Below are positions 7,097 to 15,576 of a stretch of DNA of 64,000 nucleotides, in pieces. The stretch covers positions 434,001-498,000 of the forward strand of contig UGGN01000001.1 in the NCBI GenBank assembly GCA_900450455.1, given 5' to 3'. Made by a program: the position numbers and the translations under genes. Every line of letters starts with the position of its first letter. The first letter of the stretch is position 1. Under the pieces are notes generated by a model. That model had not been told where the DNA came from. It searched no databases and saw only the letters and a list, made by a program, of their open reading frames with translations. Source of the DNA: [Eubacterium] infirmum (lineage in GTDB: Bacteria > Bacillota > Clostridia > Peptostreptococcales > Anaerovoracaceae).

Positions 7097-7900
7097 ATGG
7101 CATCTAATCAAAAGTTTAATAAACATGCTGTATATAATCAGCTCAAGCATGTATCAAGAGAACTTAAATATCCTAAAAATATTGATATCGATAAAAACAG
7201 AAGTCACTTAAATTATTCTTTAGCTCCGGAAAGAAATATGACGGAGTTTGAATATCTAAAAAAAAGGCTTGATGAAATATATATACACAGCGATAGACAA
7301 GATATTAACTATATGAGCGGATGGATTATAACTAAGCCTAAGGAATTACCGGATGAATACGAAGAAAAGTTTTTTAAAGCTTGTTATGATTTTCTTTCCA
7401 ACAGATATGGCGGAGATAAAAATGTTATAAGTGCTGATGTACATAAGGATGAATCAGGAGAGCCACATTTACATTTTTGTTTTGTGCCGGTGGCGCAAAA
7501 CATACCTAATGAAAATATGGTAAAGGTAATTAATTATCTTAAAGAAAATCCGGATGCAAATAACACGAAAGCAGCTAAGGAGCTTGGGATAAGCAGAAAG
7601 ACGGTAAGAAGATATAGAAATTGCACGGACAAGGATATAAAGTATGAAAAGCTTTCAGCGAAAGATGTAATTAATAAAGCTGACCTTCAAAGTTTTCATC
7701 AGGATTTACAAAAGTATCTTGATAAACTGAGAATCCCGGCAAGGGTATATACTGGAATTACAAAAGCACGAGGCGGCAATATGACAGTGCAGCAACTCAA
7801 GATGCAAAGAAATCATTTAATAGAGCATGGTGGAAATGTAGATGAGATAGTTAAAACTATAGATAATATATTGAATGAGTTTGATAATGGTATAATATAG
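7097..7900 (+). CDS. MobV-family (Pre/Mob) relaxase with internal HTH
   Basis: 267 residues. Motif I-like NRSHLNYSLAPERNMT (~35-50) and the histidine motif HKDESGEPHLHFCFVPV (~116-132) identify a Pre/Mob (MobV) relaxase, which nicks oriT and attaches to the 5' end of the transferred strand. Next to the HxH motif is an HTH, TKAAKELGISRKTVRRYRN (~155-173), unusual for MobV enzymes I know. Shorter than the ~400-500 residues of plasmid Pre proteins; it ends without the long C-terminal coiled coil. The candidate oriT lies upstream. Confidence 0.85.
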   Translation: MASNQKFNKHAVYNQLKHVSRELKYPKNIDIDKNRSHLNYSLAPERNMTEFEYLKKRLDEIYIHSDRQDINYMSGWIITKPKELPDEYEEKFFKACYDFLSNRYGGDKNVISADVHKDESGEPHLHFCFVPVAQNIPNENMVKVINYLKENPDANNTKAAKELGISRKTVRRYRNCTDKDIKYEKLSAKDVINKADLQSFHQDLQKYLDKLRIPARVYTGITKARGGNMTVQQLKMQRNHLIEHGGNVDEIVKTIDNILNEFDNGII

Positions 7901-7914
7901 AAAGATGAGTGGAT

Positions 7915-8562
7915 ATGGATTCATTTAAAAAATTGATGAAAATGAACTTACCCCTTATAATAGGATTAATAACGGCGTTAGTAGTTATATATAAAGGGGA
8001 AAATAATATCATGACAAATTATATCGGATTAATAATCGCACTTATAACTGTAGCAGGAAGCATATTGGCAAACTTCTTTCAGTACAGGAAGGATAGCAAT
8101 ACAATAGGCACGGTTAAGTCTGATACTTCAAATATGCTTCCGAAAGTTGATACTATTAATGAAAACACTAAAGAAATTAATAAATATATTGTGGATGATG
8201 TGAAAGGCAGTTTACAGGATATAATCAATATAGGTAATAAAATTCATGAAAACAATGTTGATATAAAGCTTATTGCTGATGATGTTAAATTCAGGCAAAG
8301 ACTAAGCAGTGAATATAAAGGCGTTACAACAAGAGATACGCTCATAAGTGGAATTGATGAGGTATATACTAATAATTCAGTGCTACAGGAAATTATCAAA
8401 GAAAAGGATAAAAGCATATTAGAGCTTTCAAGAAGTATTAAAAGTATGAAGCAGGAAAATGAACTTCTGAATAAAGAAAATATCAATTTGAAATCACAAA
8501 TCAGAAAACTGGAAGAAGAAAAAGAACAGACAAACGAAAAAGAAGATGATTTTGAGCTTTAG
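7915..8562 (+). CDS. Membrane-anchored coiled-coil protein with acidic EDDFEL tail
   Basis: 215 residues from ATG 7915 (GTG at 7909 is an alternative). Two membrane segments near the N-terminus (LPLIIGLITALVVIY and YIGLIIALITVAGSILANFF), then a long helical part ending in a clear coiled coil (~165-208, KEKDKSILELSRSIKSMKQE). The C-terminus EKEDDFEL is a variant of the acidic tail shared with five other ICE proteins. Follows the relaxase by 15 bp. Function unknown; topology would fit a structural or docking subunit of the transfer machine. Confidence 0.6.
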   Translation: MDSFKKLMKMNLPLIIGLITALVVIYKGENNIMTNYIGLIIALITVAGSILANFFQYRKDSNTIGTVKSDTSNMLPKVDTINENTKEINKYIVDDVKGSLQDIINIGNKIHENNVDIKLIADDVKFRQRLSSEYKGVTTRDTLISGIDEVYTNNSVLQEIIKEKDKSILELSRSIKSMKQENELLNKENINLKSQIRKLEEEKEQTNEKEDDFEL

Positions 8563-8598
8563 CAAATTATATTAAAAAGTAAAGGAGAAGATGATGTC

Positions 8599-9216
8599 AT
8601 GAAGATTAAGAAGAAAGAACTGATTATAGGCATAGTAGCTATTCTCTTAATAGTAGCTATCGGTATAGCGTATGGAATAAGTAAGTCAGGCAGTAAAGCA
8701 GTTGAACCAAAGAAAATAGAAAAGACGGCAAAGAAAGAAAACAAAAAAGAAAAAAGTAAAGTGTCTAAAGCAGATAGATTAGAGGATAAAAAAACAGACG
8801 CTAAGAGCGATGCAAAGGCGGAAGATGGGAAAAAGGAAGATAGCGGAGATAAAGCCGTTAAAAGCGAAAATAATGGCACTAAAACATCATCAAATTCAAA
8901 GTCAAGCACGCATAGTGCAAGCACACCTTCGCATAGCGGTTCATCGGGATCAGGAACAGCTCCTGCACCTAAGCCTAAACGCTGGGTAGTCGATCAGGCT
9001 GCTTGGGATGAAACGGTAACTAAATATAGAACTGAAACAGTAACTAAATATTATTGTGGTGGTCAGTATTTTGATGATTATAATAGCGGCTATGCTTATT
9101 ATATGAGTGAACTTGAAAAAGGTAACAATGTAGGAAGCCTTTCACCTGTGACGCAGGAAATTCAAGTACCATACCAAGAAGTTATACACCACGATGAAGT
9201 AGGACATTGGGAATAG
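8599..9216 (+). CDS. Secreted/membrane-anchored Lys-Ser-rich protein
   Basis: 205 residues. N-terminal signal anchor (KKKELIIGIVAILLIVAIGIAYGIS), a long low-complexity Lys/Glu/Ser/Asp spacer (~30-130), then a Tyr/Trp-rich C-terminal module (RWVVDQAAWDETVTKYRTETVTKYYCGG ... HHDEVGHWE) with a repeated TVTKY. Looks like an exported protein whose spacer crosses the wall. No database family recognised. Two hairpins follow its stop. Confidence 0.6.
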   Translation: MKIKKKELIIGIVAILLIVAIGIAYGISKSGSKAVEPKKIEKTAKKENKKEKSKVSKADRLEDKKTDAKSDAKAEDGKKEDSGDKAVKSENNGTKTSSNSKSSTHSASTPSHSGSSGSGTAPAPKPKRWVVDQAAWDETVTKYRTETVTKYYCGGQYFDDYNSGYAYYMSELEKGNNVGSLSPVTQEIQVPYQEVIHHDEVGHWE

Positions 9217-9222
9217 GACATT

Positions 9223-9248
9223 TAGCAGCTTCGGCTGCTATTTTATTT
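9223..9248 (+). terminator. Intrinsic terminator
   Basis: TAGCAGC-TTCG-GCTGCTA followed by TTTTATTT, 7 bp after the stop of the 8599 gene. A textbook UUCG tetraloop terminator. Confidence 0.85.
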
Positions 9249-9275
9249 GGAAAGAGCAGGATAAAATCGGTTGAG

Positions 9276-9300
9276 AAGGACATAGCAATATGTTCTTTTT
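9276..9300 (+). terminator. Second hairpin with T-run before the adhesin gene
   Basis: AAGGACATA-GCAA-TATGTTCTT (one G-U pair) followed by TTT. It lies between the first terminator and the small leader ORF, so it may be an attenuator for the adhesin gene. Confidence 0.5.
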
Positions 9301-9331
9301 ATATACCTTGAATTTGGGAGGAGATTAAATT

Positions 9332-9358
9332 ATGAGAAAAAATGTAAGACCGCCATAA
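9332..9358 (+). CDS. Possible 8-residue leader peptide (MRKNVRPP)
   Basis: ATG 9332 has a very strong RBS (GGGAGGAG, 7 nt upstream) but the frame stops after MRKNVRPP. It is too short for a normal gene. Either a leader peptide for the adhesin gene 58 bp downstream or the scar of a decayed gene. A second short frame (9364-9423, MKQLNQLLLK...) overlaps the adhesin start. Confidence 0.3.
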   Translation: MRKNVRPP

Positions 9359-9416
9359 ATAAAATGAAGCAGCTAAATCAGTTATTACTAAAAATTAATA
9401 AGGGGAAAAATTTAAC

Positions 9417-12284
9417 ATGTTAAAGAAATTAAAACTAAAACAAATTATTGTAAGTACCATAATTGCAATTATGGTGCTTATGCCCGGCATAGTAAATGCC
9501 GACACCGCAAATGTAAATGTGAGCGGAAGCACAGGCGGTAGCTTTACATTTGACTGGACATACGGTTCATACTTTTCGCCGGCAGGTGTTCCGTCACAAG
9601 CAAATCTTAATTTGCATAGCGCAAGCGATACAAGCGGAAATGTATTTTGTATGAATCCATATGCTTCATTTTACAGCGGGGTAAAGACGGTAATGCCTAT
9701 TACAAGCTATTACACAAACCTATCGCAGTATGATGTAAATTATCTTGCAGCGGGCATAGATTACATCCTAAACCGTGCAGGTATAGGAGATTATGCTACA
9801 AAAAATGCTATAGCTCAGGTTTGGATATGGACATATGTGTCAGGAAAAACCACGGTAAATATCACATCATATAACTATAGCGGTACAGGTTCATCTCTAT
9901 TTTCCGCAGTTAAAGCAAATGCTGATTCCTGGGCTGCGGCAAATGCTTCTACTTGTCAAGGTCAAGGATGGGTATATGTAGGAGCAAATGACGGATTTTC
10001 CATGGATCACAGCAAAGGACAAATTTCAGCAAGATTTACAGTAAGTTATGGTGGCTATCTAACACTTGTTAAAGAAACGGCATCAAATAAAGACCTTGTG
10101 AACCTTTGCCCTGAAAACTACAGTTTAGAAGGCGCAACATATAGAATTTCAGCCAGTCCGGATTTTGGTAACAACGCAGGTGAGCTTGTAGTAAATGCTG
10201 ACGGTACATCAAACACTCTACATCTTCCTATTGCAGGAAAGTATTATGCAAAGGAAATTGTTGCCCCTAAAGGGTATAAGCTTGATCCGAAAGTGTATGA
10301 AATAAATGTGGTGAGCGGACAGACTGCAACATTAAGGGTTAGTGATGAGCCGCTATTTGATCCTCTGACTTTAAAAGTGCAGAAGAAGGCTGCTGAGGGA
10401 GCAGATAAAAACCTAAGCCTTGAGGGTGCTGAATATACTGTTAAGTACTATAAGGAATATTTAACAGAAGAACAGGCTCAAAGTACAACTCCATTTAGAA
10501 CATGGGTATTTAGGACTGATAAAAATGGTATTTTTGGCTACAATGATAAATGGAAAGTCGGGGGGGATGATTTATTTAAAAACGAAAGTGGTATTCCAGT
10601 TGGACTGCTTGGTACATATACAGTGGAAGAGACTAAAGCACCTAAAGGTTTTGCACGGACAAACGGTGTTGTATCATTACAACATGTAAAACAAAATAAT
10701 ACTTTTGAAGGAATAACTGTACTAAAGGATGTAATTGACGAAGAAAAAGAGCAGACAGTATCCCTTGAAATAAACAAAAAGGATGCAGAAACAGGAGAAA
10801 ATAAAGCACAAGGAAGTGAGCTTGGCGGCACACTAAAAGGTGCTAAATACGATGTATTTTACTATGATGCTGTTACTGATAAAATGGTAAAAGCAGGCAC
10901 AATTACAACTGATGAAAATGGAAAAGGAAAGCTCGAAGGCTTAAAGCCTCGTATATACAAAGTCGTTGAGACGATAGCTTCAGCAGGATATCTTGTAGAT
11001 AAGACTGAAAAAGAAATAAAGGCAGGAATTAAAGAACCTAATACAGCTAATTTCAACTACATTGTAGAAAGTCTTGAAAAGCCTATTACAGTAGAAGTTG
11101 AAAAAACAGGAGAAAATGAGCAGGGCGTTAAAAGTAAAATAGCAGGTGCAAAGTTGCAGCTTAAGAAGGCTGATGGTACAGCACTATCTACTTGGACTAC
11201 AGAAAAGGATAAGAGCCGTATTTTTAAGGGGCTTCCAAAAGGCAAATATATCTTACATGAGGTAGAAGCTCCAAAGGGTTATGTGAAGGCAGCCGATATA
11301 ACTTTTGAAGTTAGAGAAACTGAGGACGTGCAAAAAGTAAGCATGCACGATGATCACACAAAGGTTAAAATATCAAAGCAGGATATAACTACAAGTAAGG
11401 AACTTCCAGGAGCTGAGCTTGAAATAGTTGATGAACATGGAAATACTTATGATAAGTGGACATCAACAGATAAGCCTCATTTGATTGAGCGTATGCCGGT
11501 TGGCAAGTATACACTTAAGGAAAAAGTACATCCTGATGGATATCTATTTGCAAGTGAGATTCAATTTGAGGTAAAAGAAACAGGGGAAGTTCAGAAAGTC
11601 GTTATGAAAGATGACTATACCAAAATTGATATTTCAAAGCAGGATATAACTACAAGTAAGGAACTTCCAGGAGCTGAGCTTAAGGTGGTGGATAAGGACG
11701 GTAAAACAGTTGATGAATGGACATCAGGAAGTGAACCACATAGAATAAACCGTTTAAAGACAGGAAAGTATACCCTCATCGAAGAACTTGCTCCAAAGGG
11801 TTATGTGACAGCAACAAATATAACATTTGAAGTTAAGGAAACAGGGGAAGTTCAGAAAGTCGTTATGAAAGATGATATTACAAGAACAGAATTTTCCAAG
11901 ACTGATGCCAAGACGGGTAAGCTTCTTGCAGGTGCTACTATGCAGATACTTGATGAAAAGGGAAAGGTAGTAAAAGAGTGGGTATCTGAAGATAAGCCTA
12001 CTAAGTTTGAAAAACTTCCGGTTGGTAAGTATACACTACATGAAGCAAAAGCTCCTTTAAGATATGATCTTGCACCTGACATATCATTTGAAGTAAAAGA
12101 TACCGCAGACGTGCAAAGCTATACTATGGCAGATAAGGTTAAGATTGGTAAAATTATAATAGATGACAAATTTAAGCTAAGAGTTAATACTGGCGACAGT
12201 AACCATATGATTTATTACATGATAACCTTACTTTTAGCTGCTGCATTAGTAGGTTTTCTTACAGTTAAAGCAAAAAGAAAGTAG
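9417..12284 (+). CDS. Surface adhesin with thioester domain and Cna-B/SpaA repeats
   Basis: 955 residues. Signal peptide to ~NADTA (residue 29). N-terminal thioester-type domain: candidate Cys78 (VFCMNPYA) and Gln134 (AIAQVWIW), which in TQXA domains form a bond that couples covalently to host surfaces. Then about seven Cna-B/SpaA-type domains with recurring LPxGKYTLxExxAPKGY and KISKQD-type segments; two consecutive repeats are almost identical with an 87-residue (261-nt) period. The end has TGD, a hydrophobic segment and a KAKRK tail, but the motif reads LRVNTGD rather than LPxTG. Likely mediates mating-pair contact or host adhesion. No sortase in the window. Confidence 0.88.
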   Translation: MLKKLKLKQIIVSTIIAIMVLMPGIVNADTANVNVSGSTGGSFTFDWTYGSYFSPAGVPSQANLNLHSASDTSGNVFCMNPYASFYSGVKTVMPITSYYTNLSQYDVNYLAAGIDYILNRAGIGDYATKNAIAQVWIWTYVSGKTTVNITSYNYSGTGSSLFSAVKANADSWAAANASTCQGQGWVYVGANDGFSMDHSKGQISARFTVSYGGYLTLVKETASNKDLVNLCPENYSLEGATYRISASPDFGNNAGELVVNADGTSNTLHLPIAGKYYAKEIVAPKGYKLDPKVYEINVVSGQTATLRVSDEPLFDPLTLKVQKKAAEGADKNLSLEGAEYTVKYYKEYLTEEQAQSTTPFRTWVFRTDKNGIFGYNDKWKVGGDDLFKNESGIPVGLLGTYTVEETKAPKGFARTNGVVSLQHVKQNNTFEGITVLKDVIDEEKEQTVSLEINKKDAETGENKAQGSELGGTLKGAKYDVFYYDAVTDKMVKAGTITTDENGKGKLEGLKPRIYKVVETIASAGYLVDKTEKEIKAGIKEPNTANFNYIVESLEKPITVEVEKTGENEQGVKSKIAGAKLQLKKADGTALSTWTTEKDKSRIFKGLPKGKYILHEVEAPKGYVKAADITFEVRETEDVQKVSMHDDHTKVKISKQDITTSKELPGAELEIVDEHGNTYDKWTSTDKPHLIERMPVGKYTLKEKVHPDGYLFASEIQFEVKETGEVQKVVMKDDYTKIDISKQDITTSKELPGAELKVVDKDGKTVDEWTSGSEPHRINRLKTGKYTLIEELAPKGYVTATNITFEVKETGEVQKVVMKDDITRTEFSKTDAKTGKLLAGATMQILDEKGKVVKEWVSEDKPTKFEKLPVGKYTLHEAKAPLRYDLAPDISFEVKDTADVQSYTMADKVKIGKIIIDDKFKLRVNTGDSNHMIYYMITLLLAAALVGFLTVKAKRK

Positions 12285-12293
12285 GTTTAAATA

Positions 12294-12324
12294 CCTTGAC
12301 GGCAGATAATTTCTACCGTCAAGG
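12294..12324 (+). terminator. Hairpin after the adhesin gene
   Basis: Perfect CCTTGACGG (12294-12302) with CCGTCAAGG (12316-12324). No good T-run, so it may only partly terminate or may protect the 3' end of the adhesin mRNA. Confidence 0.5.
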
Positions 12325-12350
12325 CATTAATCAGCCGGAAAGAATATAAT

Positions 12351-12776
12351 ATGTTTTTATCAGAAAGAAAGCTAAAGGAAGTATTTTGGAAAAACTATAA
12401 TTATAGCAAGAGAGCTTTGAGATATCAGTTTGAGTGCGCAATTCGGGAAGGTAATGCAGACCTTGTTACTGTAGAGCAGTTTCAAGGTTTTATTCAATTT
12501 AACGCTTTTGAATTTAAGCTTTCAGATATAAAGAAAGCTATGGCTCAAGCACTCGAAAATTCCGACTTTGTACATAAGTCTTGGATTGTAATACCTATTG
12601 AAAAGAAAAATCTCATAAAAGATAGGTATATAAATAAGCTTGAAAGAATAGCTTATGTAGGTGTCATTACAGTATCAGAGAGTGGAAGATGGGAAATGAT
12701 ATATAAACCTAAATTCAGAAAGGATATATGCTTATCCCAGGAAATATTAAAGCTTATGTTAAACGAAAGGATATGA
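12351..12776 (+). CDS. Hypothetical protein upstream of ssb
   Basis: 141 residues, no signal peptide or membrane segment. Rich in aromatic and basic residues (FWKNYNYSKRALRYQFECAIREGNADLVTVEQFQGFIQFNAFEFK). No family recognised, though the size and place next to ssb fit a DNA-processing or regulatory accessory protein. Three nt separate it from ssb, so they are co-transcribed. Confidence 0.5.
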   Translation: MFLSERKLKEVFWKNYNYSKRALRYQFECAIREGNADLVTVEQFQGFIQFNAFEFKLSDIKKAMAQALENSDFVHKSWIVIPIEKKNLIKDRYINKLERIAYVGVITVSESGRWEMIYKPKFRKDICLSQEILKLMLNERI

Positions 12777-12779
12777 AAG

Positions 12780-13145
12780 ATGAATAAGGTAATATTTATA
12801 GGAAGATTAACAAAAGATCCGGCAGTAAGAGATGGTGGAAATACAAAGATAGCCAATTTCTCACTTGCAATAGATAGATTTTCTAAGAGCGAAGAAAATC
12901 TGACAGATTTTCCGAGAATAACCGTGTTTGGAAAGCAAGCTGAAAATGCGGAAAAATATCTTAAGAAAGGGCAGCTTGTTTGTGTAGAAGGCAGCGTGCG
13001 CACAGGGCAGTTTATAAACAAAGATGGTGATAAAGTATATACAACAGACTTTATCGCTGATAAGGTTGAATACTTATCATGGGCAAATGACAAGGAAGAT
13101 GAAGAAGTTGAAAAAGATATAAGCACAGAAGAACCTGAAATGTAG
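12780..13145 (+). CDS. ssb: Single-stranded DNA-binding protein
   Basis: 121 residues with an OB-fold: MNKVIFIGRLTKDPAVR, IANFSLAIDRF, FPRITVFGKQAENAEKYLKKGQLVCVEGSVRTGQF. It would coat the transferred or replicating single strand. Shorter than chromosomal SSB (~150-180 residues): the linker is almost absent and the C-terminus EEPEM lacks the DDDIPF-type tip that recruits host repair and replication proteins. Confidence 0.93.
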   Translation: MNKVIFIGRLTKDPAVRDGGNTKIANFSLAIDRFSKSEENLTDFPRITVFGKQAENAEKYLKKGQLVCVEGSVRTGQFINKDGDKVYTTDFIADKVEYLSWANDKEDEEVEKDISTEEPEM

Positions 13146-13175
13146 ATATAACCATTTGAAAGGAAGGAAGTAAAA

Positions 13176-13283
13176 ATGGATATAGTTATAAAAGACATAA
13201 AAGAGCTTAAAACTATAGTAGAAAATATGAAAGAAAACGAAGTTATAAGCTTGGATTTAGGTGGTATCGATGGAAGAAAATAA
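13176..13283 (+). CDS. Small 35-residue protein upstream of radC-like gene
   Basis: MDIVIKDIKELKTIVENMKE... ending GGIDGRK. RBS AAAGGAAGGAAG sits 5 nt upstream, better than most in the element, so it is probably translated. Its end overlaps the next gene by 14 nt and its last codons contain that gene's RBS (AGGTGG), suggesting translational coupling. No function recognised. Confidence 0.5.
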   Translation: MDIVIKDIKELKTIVENMKENEVISLDLGGIDGRK

Positions 13284-14271
13284 TAAGCTTGATGTTGTAA
13301 GAGTTAGGCTTGCACCTGATATACCATTATATAGTGATAAAGCAGCTGATTCGGTAAAAGCTGCCATAGAAATCCTCAAGGGGGAGCTAAGCACATATGA
13401 TAGAGAGGTCTTTGGAATATTAAATCTAAATACAAAAGGTATTCCTATAAACTTTAATGTTGTAAGCATAGGTACACTTAATGCTTCGATTGTGCATCCA
13501 AGAGAAACCTTTAAAGCAAGCATTTTATCAAATGCAAATTCATTTATTGCTATCCATAATCATCCGAGTGGAATTGCAGAGCCAAGCTTTGAGGATTTAG
13601 CCCTAACAAAGAGGCTTTATGATGCCGGAAAGCTTTTAGATATAAAAATGATAGATCATATTATAGTTGGAAATGATGAGGTTTTCAGCTTTGCAGAGCA
13701 TGATGTTTTAGGAGTAAGTGCAGATCAAGCCGAAAAAATTATAGGCGTAAGAGAAGAACCTTTAGAATATAACAAAGACGTTTTTAGAAATAAGAATGGC
13801 AGCATATATGCTGTAATTGCAAGCAACGATAAGGATGTACTACTTAAAAATCAAAGGACAGGAGATTATGTTATAGCTTGTGGTTTAGATAGAAATTCAG
13901 GTGAATGGGAACACGGTATTTACTATGGCAATACACCTGATCAGCTTGCTTTTGCATCGTTAGAGTTTAACGAAAGGTGTGAAGTAAATCCAAATTTTGG
14001 AGAGAAAGTCTTTGAAATACTTAGATATGAAGAAATTTTTAATGGGCTTATGAGCATCGAATTTGATCAATGGAAAAAACTTGATTGTAAGAGCAAAGAA
14101 AGTATTTATCAGGAGTTTTTCTCAGATGATAATACGATGTTGATAGATCAAGACTTGTTTAACAAGGTAGAATCAAGTATTTCTAAAAAGCTTTTGGAGA
14201 AAGATTTTGATGAGGCTCGAAGGCTGATAAACGTTTTCGGTCACTTGGAAGAAGAGGAGATAGAGTTTTAA
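13270..14271 (+). CDS. RadC-like JAB/MPN metalloprotease-fold protein with acidic tail
   Basis: 333 residues from ATG 13270 (AGGTGG 5 nt upstream). JAMM motif: Glu79 (HPRETFKAS), His96-x-His98 (IHNHPSG), Ser106 and Asp109 (PSFEDL), all present. RadC-type JAB proteins are common in phages and ICEs, with proposed roles in anti-restriction or conflict; no enzymatic activity is firmly established. The C-terminal half (~165-333) is a separate domain I cannot name, ending GHLEEEEIEF, the acidic tail shared across the ICE. Confidence 0.8.
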   Translation: MEENNKLDVVRVRLAPDIPLYSDKAADSVKAAIEILKGELSTYDREVFGILNLNTKGIPINFNVVSIGTLNASIVHPRETFKASILSNANSFIAIHNHPSGIAEPSFEDLALTKRLYDAGKLLDIKMIDHIIVGNDEVFSFAEHDVLGVSADQAEKIIGVREEPLEYNKDVFRNKNGSIYAVIASNDKDVLLKNQRTGDYVIACGLDRNSGEWEHGIYYGNTPDQLAFASLEFNERCEVNPNFGEKVFEILRYEEIFNGLMSIEFDQWKKLDCKSKESIYQEFFSDDNTMLIDQDLFNKVESSISKKLLEKDFDEARRLINVFGHLEEEEIEF

Positions 14272-14301
14272 TCATTTGAAAGGAAAAGGAAGGAAGTAAA
14301 A

Positions 14302-15261
14302 ATGGTAATAAAGAAAACAGCAGCTGTTTTAATTATAGCAATGCTTGTTATGCTCCAAGCTTTGCCGATTTATGCAGCTGAAAATGCTGAGGGTGATATA
14401 ACAAAGACTTATACATACATATCAAGAGATAAGTATGGAAAGGATAAAGAGATTGCTAAGCATATAACAGAAGGTGGCAAGACTTACAAATTAAAAGATA
14501 TAAGGTATGAAGTTGAGCCGTTAAGTTTAAAGCGTAATGTTAAAACAGGAGCTGATAAGAAATTTGATAAAAATATCAAAGCTAAAGTGGGCAGCAAAGA
14601 ATTTTCTTTTGTTAGCTCTACGGATATTAAATGGACAAAAGAAGCAGAAAGAAAGGAGATTACAAAAGATGTAGAATATTTAAATCGAGCTGATATTCCA
14701 AAAGAGGTTCATGAGGGAGATTACACATTAAAGCTTAATACCATAGAAGAAAAGAGCAGAACGGAGAATTTTACCGCACCTGCTCTTTTTTTATCCTATT
14801 CATCTGATGCGACAGAATACTATTTTAACGGTAAAAGAGTATCTATCGGCAGCGTTCCGGTATGGGAAGGCTACGCAAAGGATATAAATGAGTATTTAGG
14901 TGTAAATGGAGCAAATTACCTAATCACAGGCGGAAAGTTTACAGGTGAAAATTTGCCTTCAGGAAGTGCTGATGGACATTATGAAAGAACTGCTATATAC
15001 AGTGGAACAAGACAAGTACCGTATTATTTAGCTAATTTTAACTATAGTGGTGATGATCTTGAAAATGTAAGCTATAAGGCTTCTGTTCTTTATACTTCAA
15101 CAGATGGATATAAAGTCAAAGCCACAGCCTATTATGAAAAAGAAGGCATGAGTTTAAAGCAGAAAATCATAGTTTTCTCAGCCGGGATATTAGTTTTAGC
15201 AGTAGCTGCTGCTATAGTTATAGTTTTAGCAAAGAGAAAAAAGAGAGAGAAGAAAATTTAA
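14302..15261 (+). CDS. Exported membrane-anchored protein of the transfer operon
   Basis: 319 residues. Signal peptide (IKKTAAVLIIAMLVMLQALPIYA), a long extracellular part rich in Thr/Lys/Tyr, and a C-terminal membrane segment (IIVFSAGILVLAVAAAIVIVLA) followed by RKKREKK, so type I topology. No named domain. It sits between the RadC-like gene and the pilin-like gene, and is likely a surface-exposed part of the Gram-positive secretion channel or a contact protein. RBS AAGGAAGGAAG. The 5' leader repeats the TCATTTGAAAGG sequence also seen at 13150 and 22252. Confidence 0.6.
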   Translation: MVIKKTAAVLIIAMLVMLQALPIYAAENAEGDITKTYTYISRDKYGKDKEIAKHITEGGKTYKLKDIRYEVEPLSLKRNVKTGADKKFDKNIKAKVGSKEFSFVSSTDIKWTKEAERKEITKDVEYLNRADIPKEVHEGDYTLKLNTIEEKSRTENFTAPALFLSYSSDATEYYFNGKRVSIGSVPVWEGYAKDINEYLGVNGANYLITGGKFTGENLPSGSADGHYERTAIYSGTRQVPYYLANFNYSGDDLENVSYKASVLYTSTDGYKVKATAYYEKEGMSLKQKIIVFSAGILVLAVAAAIVIVLAKRKKREKKI

Positions 15262-15301
15262 TTTCTATTGTTATTTAATTGTTTAAAGAAAGGAAGAAAA
15301 T

Positions 15302-15526
15302 ATGAACGGATTAGCAAACGGAATATATAAACTTTGTAATGCACTTACACCGGTAGCTACAGCGGTACTTATTCTTATGCTTGCGATTGCAGGAATATCT
15401 ACAATTATAGGTGGTGAAGAAGCAAGAGGATTTATCAAGGAAAAATTTAAATTTATGATTTTGGGGGCTGCGGTTTTCTACGGTGCAACTTCTTTAGGAA
15501 AAGAAATAGCAGCTTGGTTTATGTAA
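15302..15526 (+). CDS. VirB2/TrbC-like small membrane protein
   Basis: 74 residues, two hydrophobic segments (ALTPVATAVLILMLAIAGISTIIGG and FMILGAAVFYGATSL) flanking a short charged hairpin (EEARGFIKEKFK). Size, topology and position just upstream of virB4 match the VirB2/TrbC pilin-like subunits of conjugative type IV secretion systems. Family similarity is inferred from architecture more than from motif. Confidence 0.7.
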   Translation: MNGLANGIYKLCNALTPVATAVLILMLAIAGISTIIGGEEARGFIKEKFKFMILGAAVFYGATSLGKEIAAWFM

Positions 15527-15533
15527 ATTTAAT

Positions 15534-15554
15534 GGGGGTAGCTTTGCTATCCCC
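15534..15554 (+). terminator. Hairpin between pilin-like gene and virB4
   Basis: GGGGGTAGC-TTT-GCTATCCCC (one G-U pair) with no T-run. It may set the ratio of the small subunit to VirB4 by mRNA processing or partial termination. Confidence 0.5.
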
Positions 15555-15576
15555 ACACTTTTGAAAGGGAAATGAT

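Noticed and set aside
10538-10831. Minus-strand frames within the adhesin gene
   Set aside because: They overlap the Cna-B coding sequence and have no RBS or family features.
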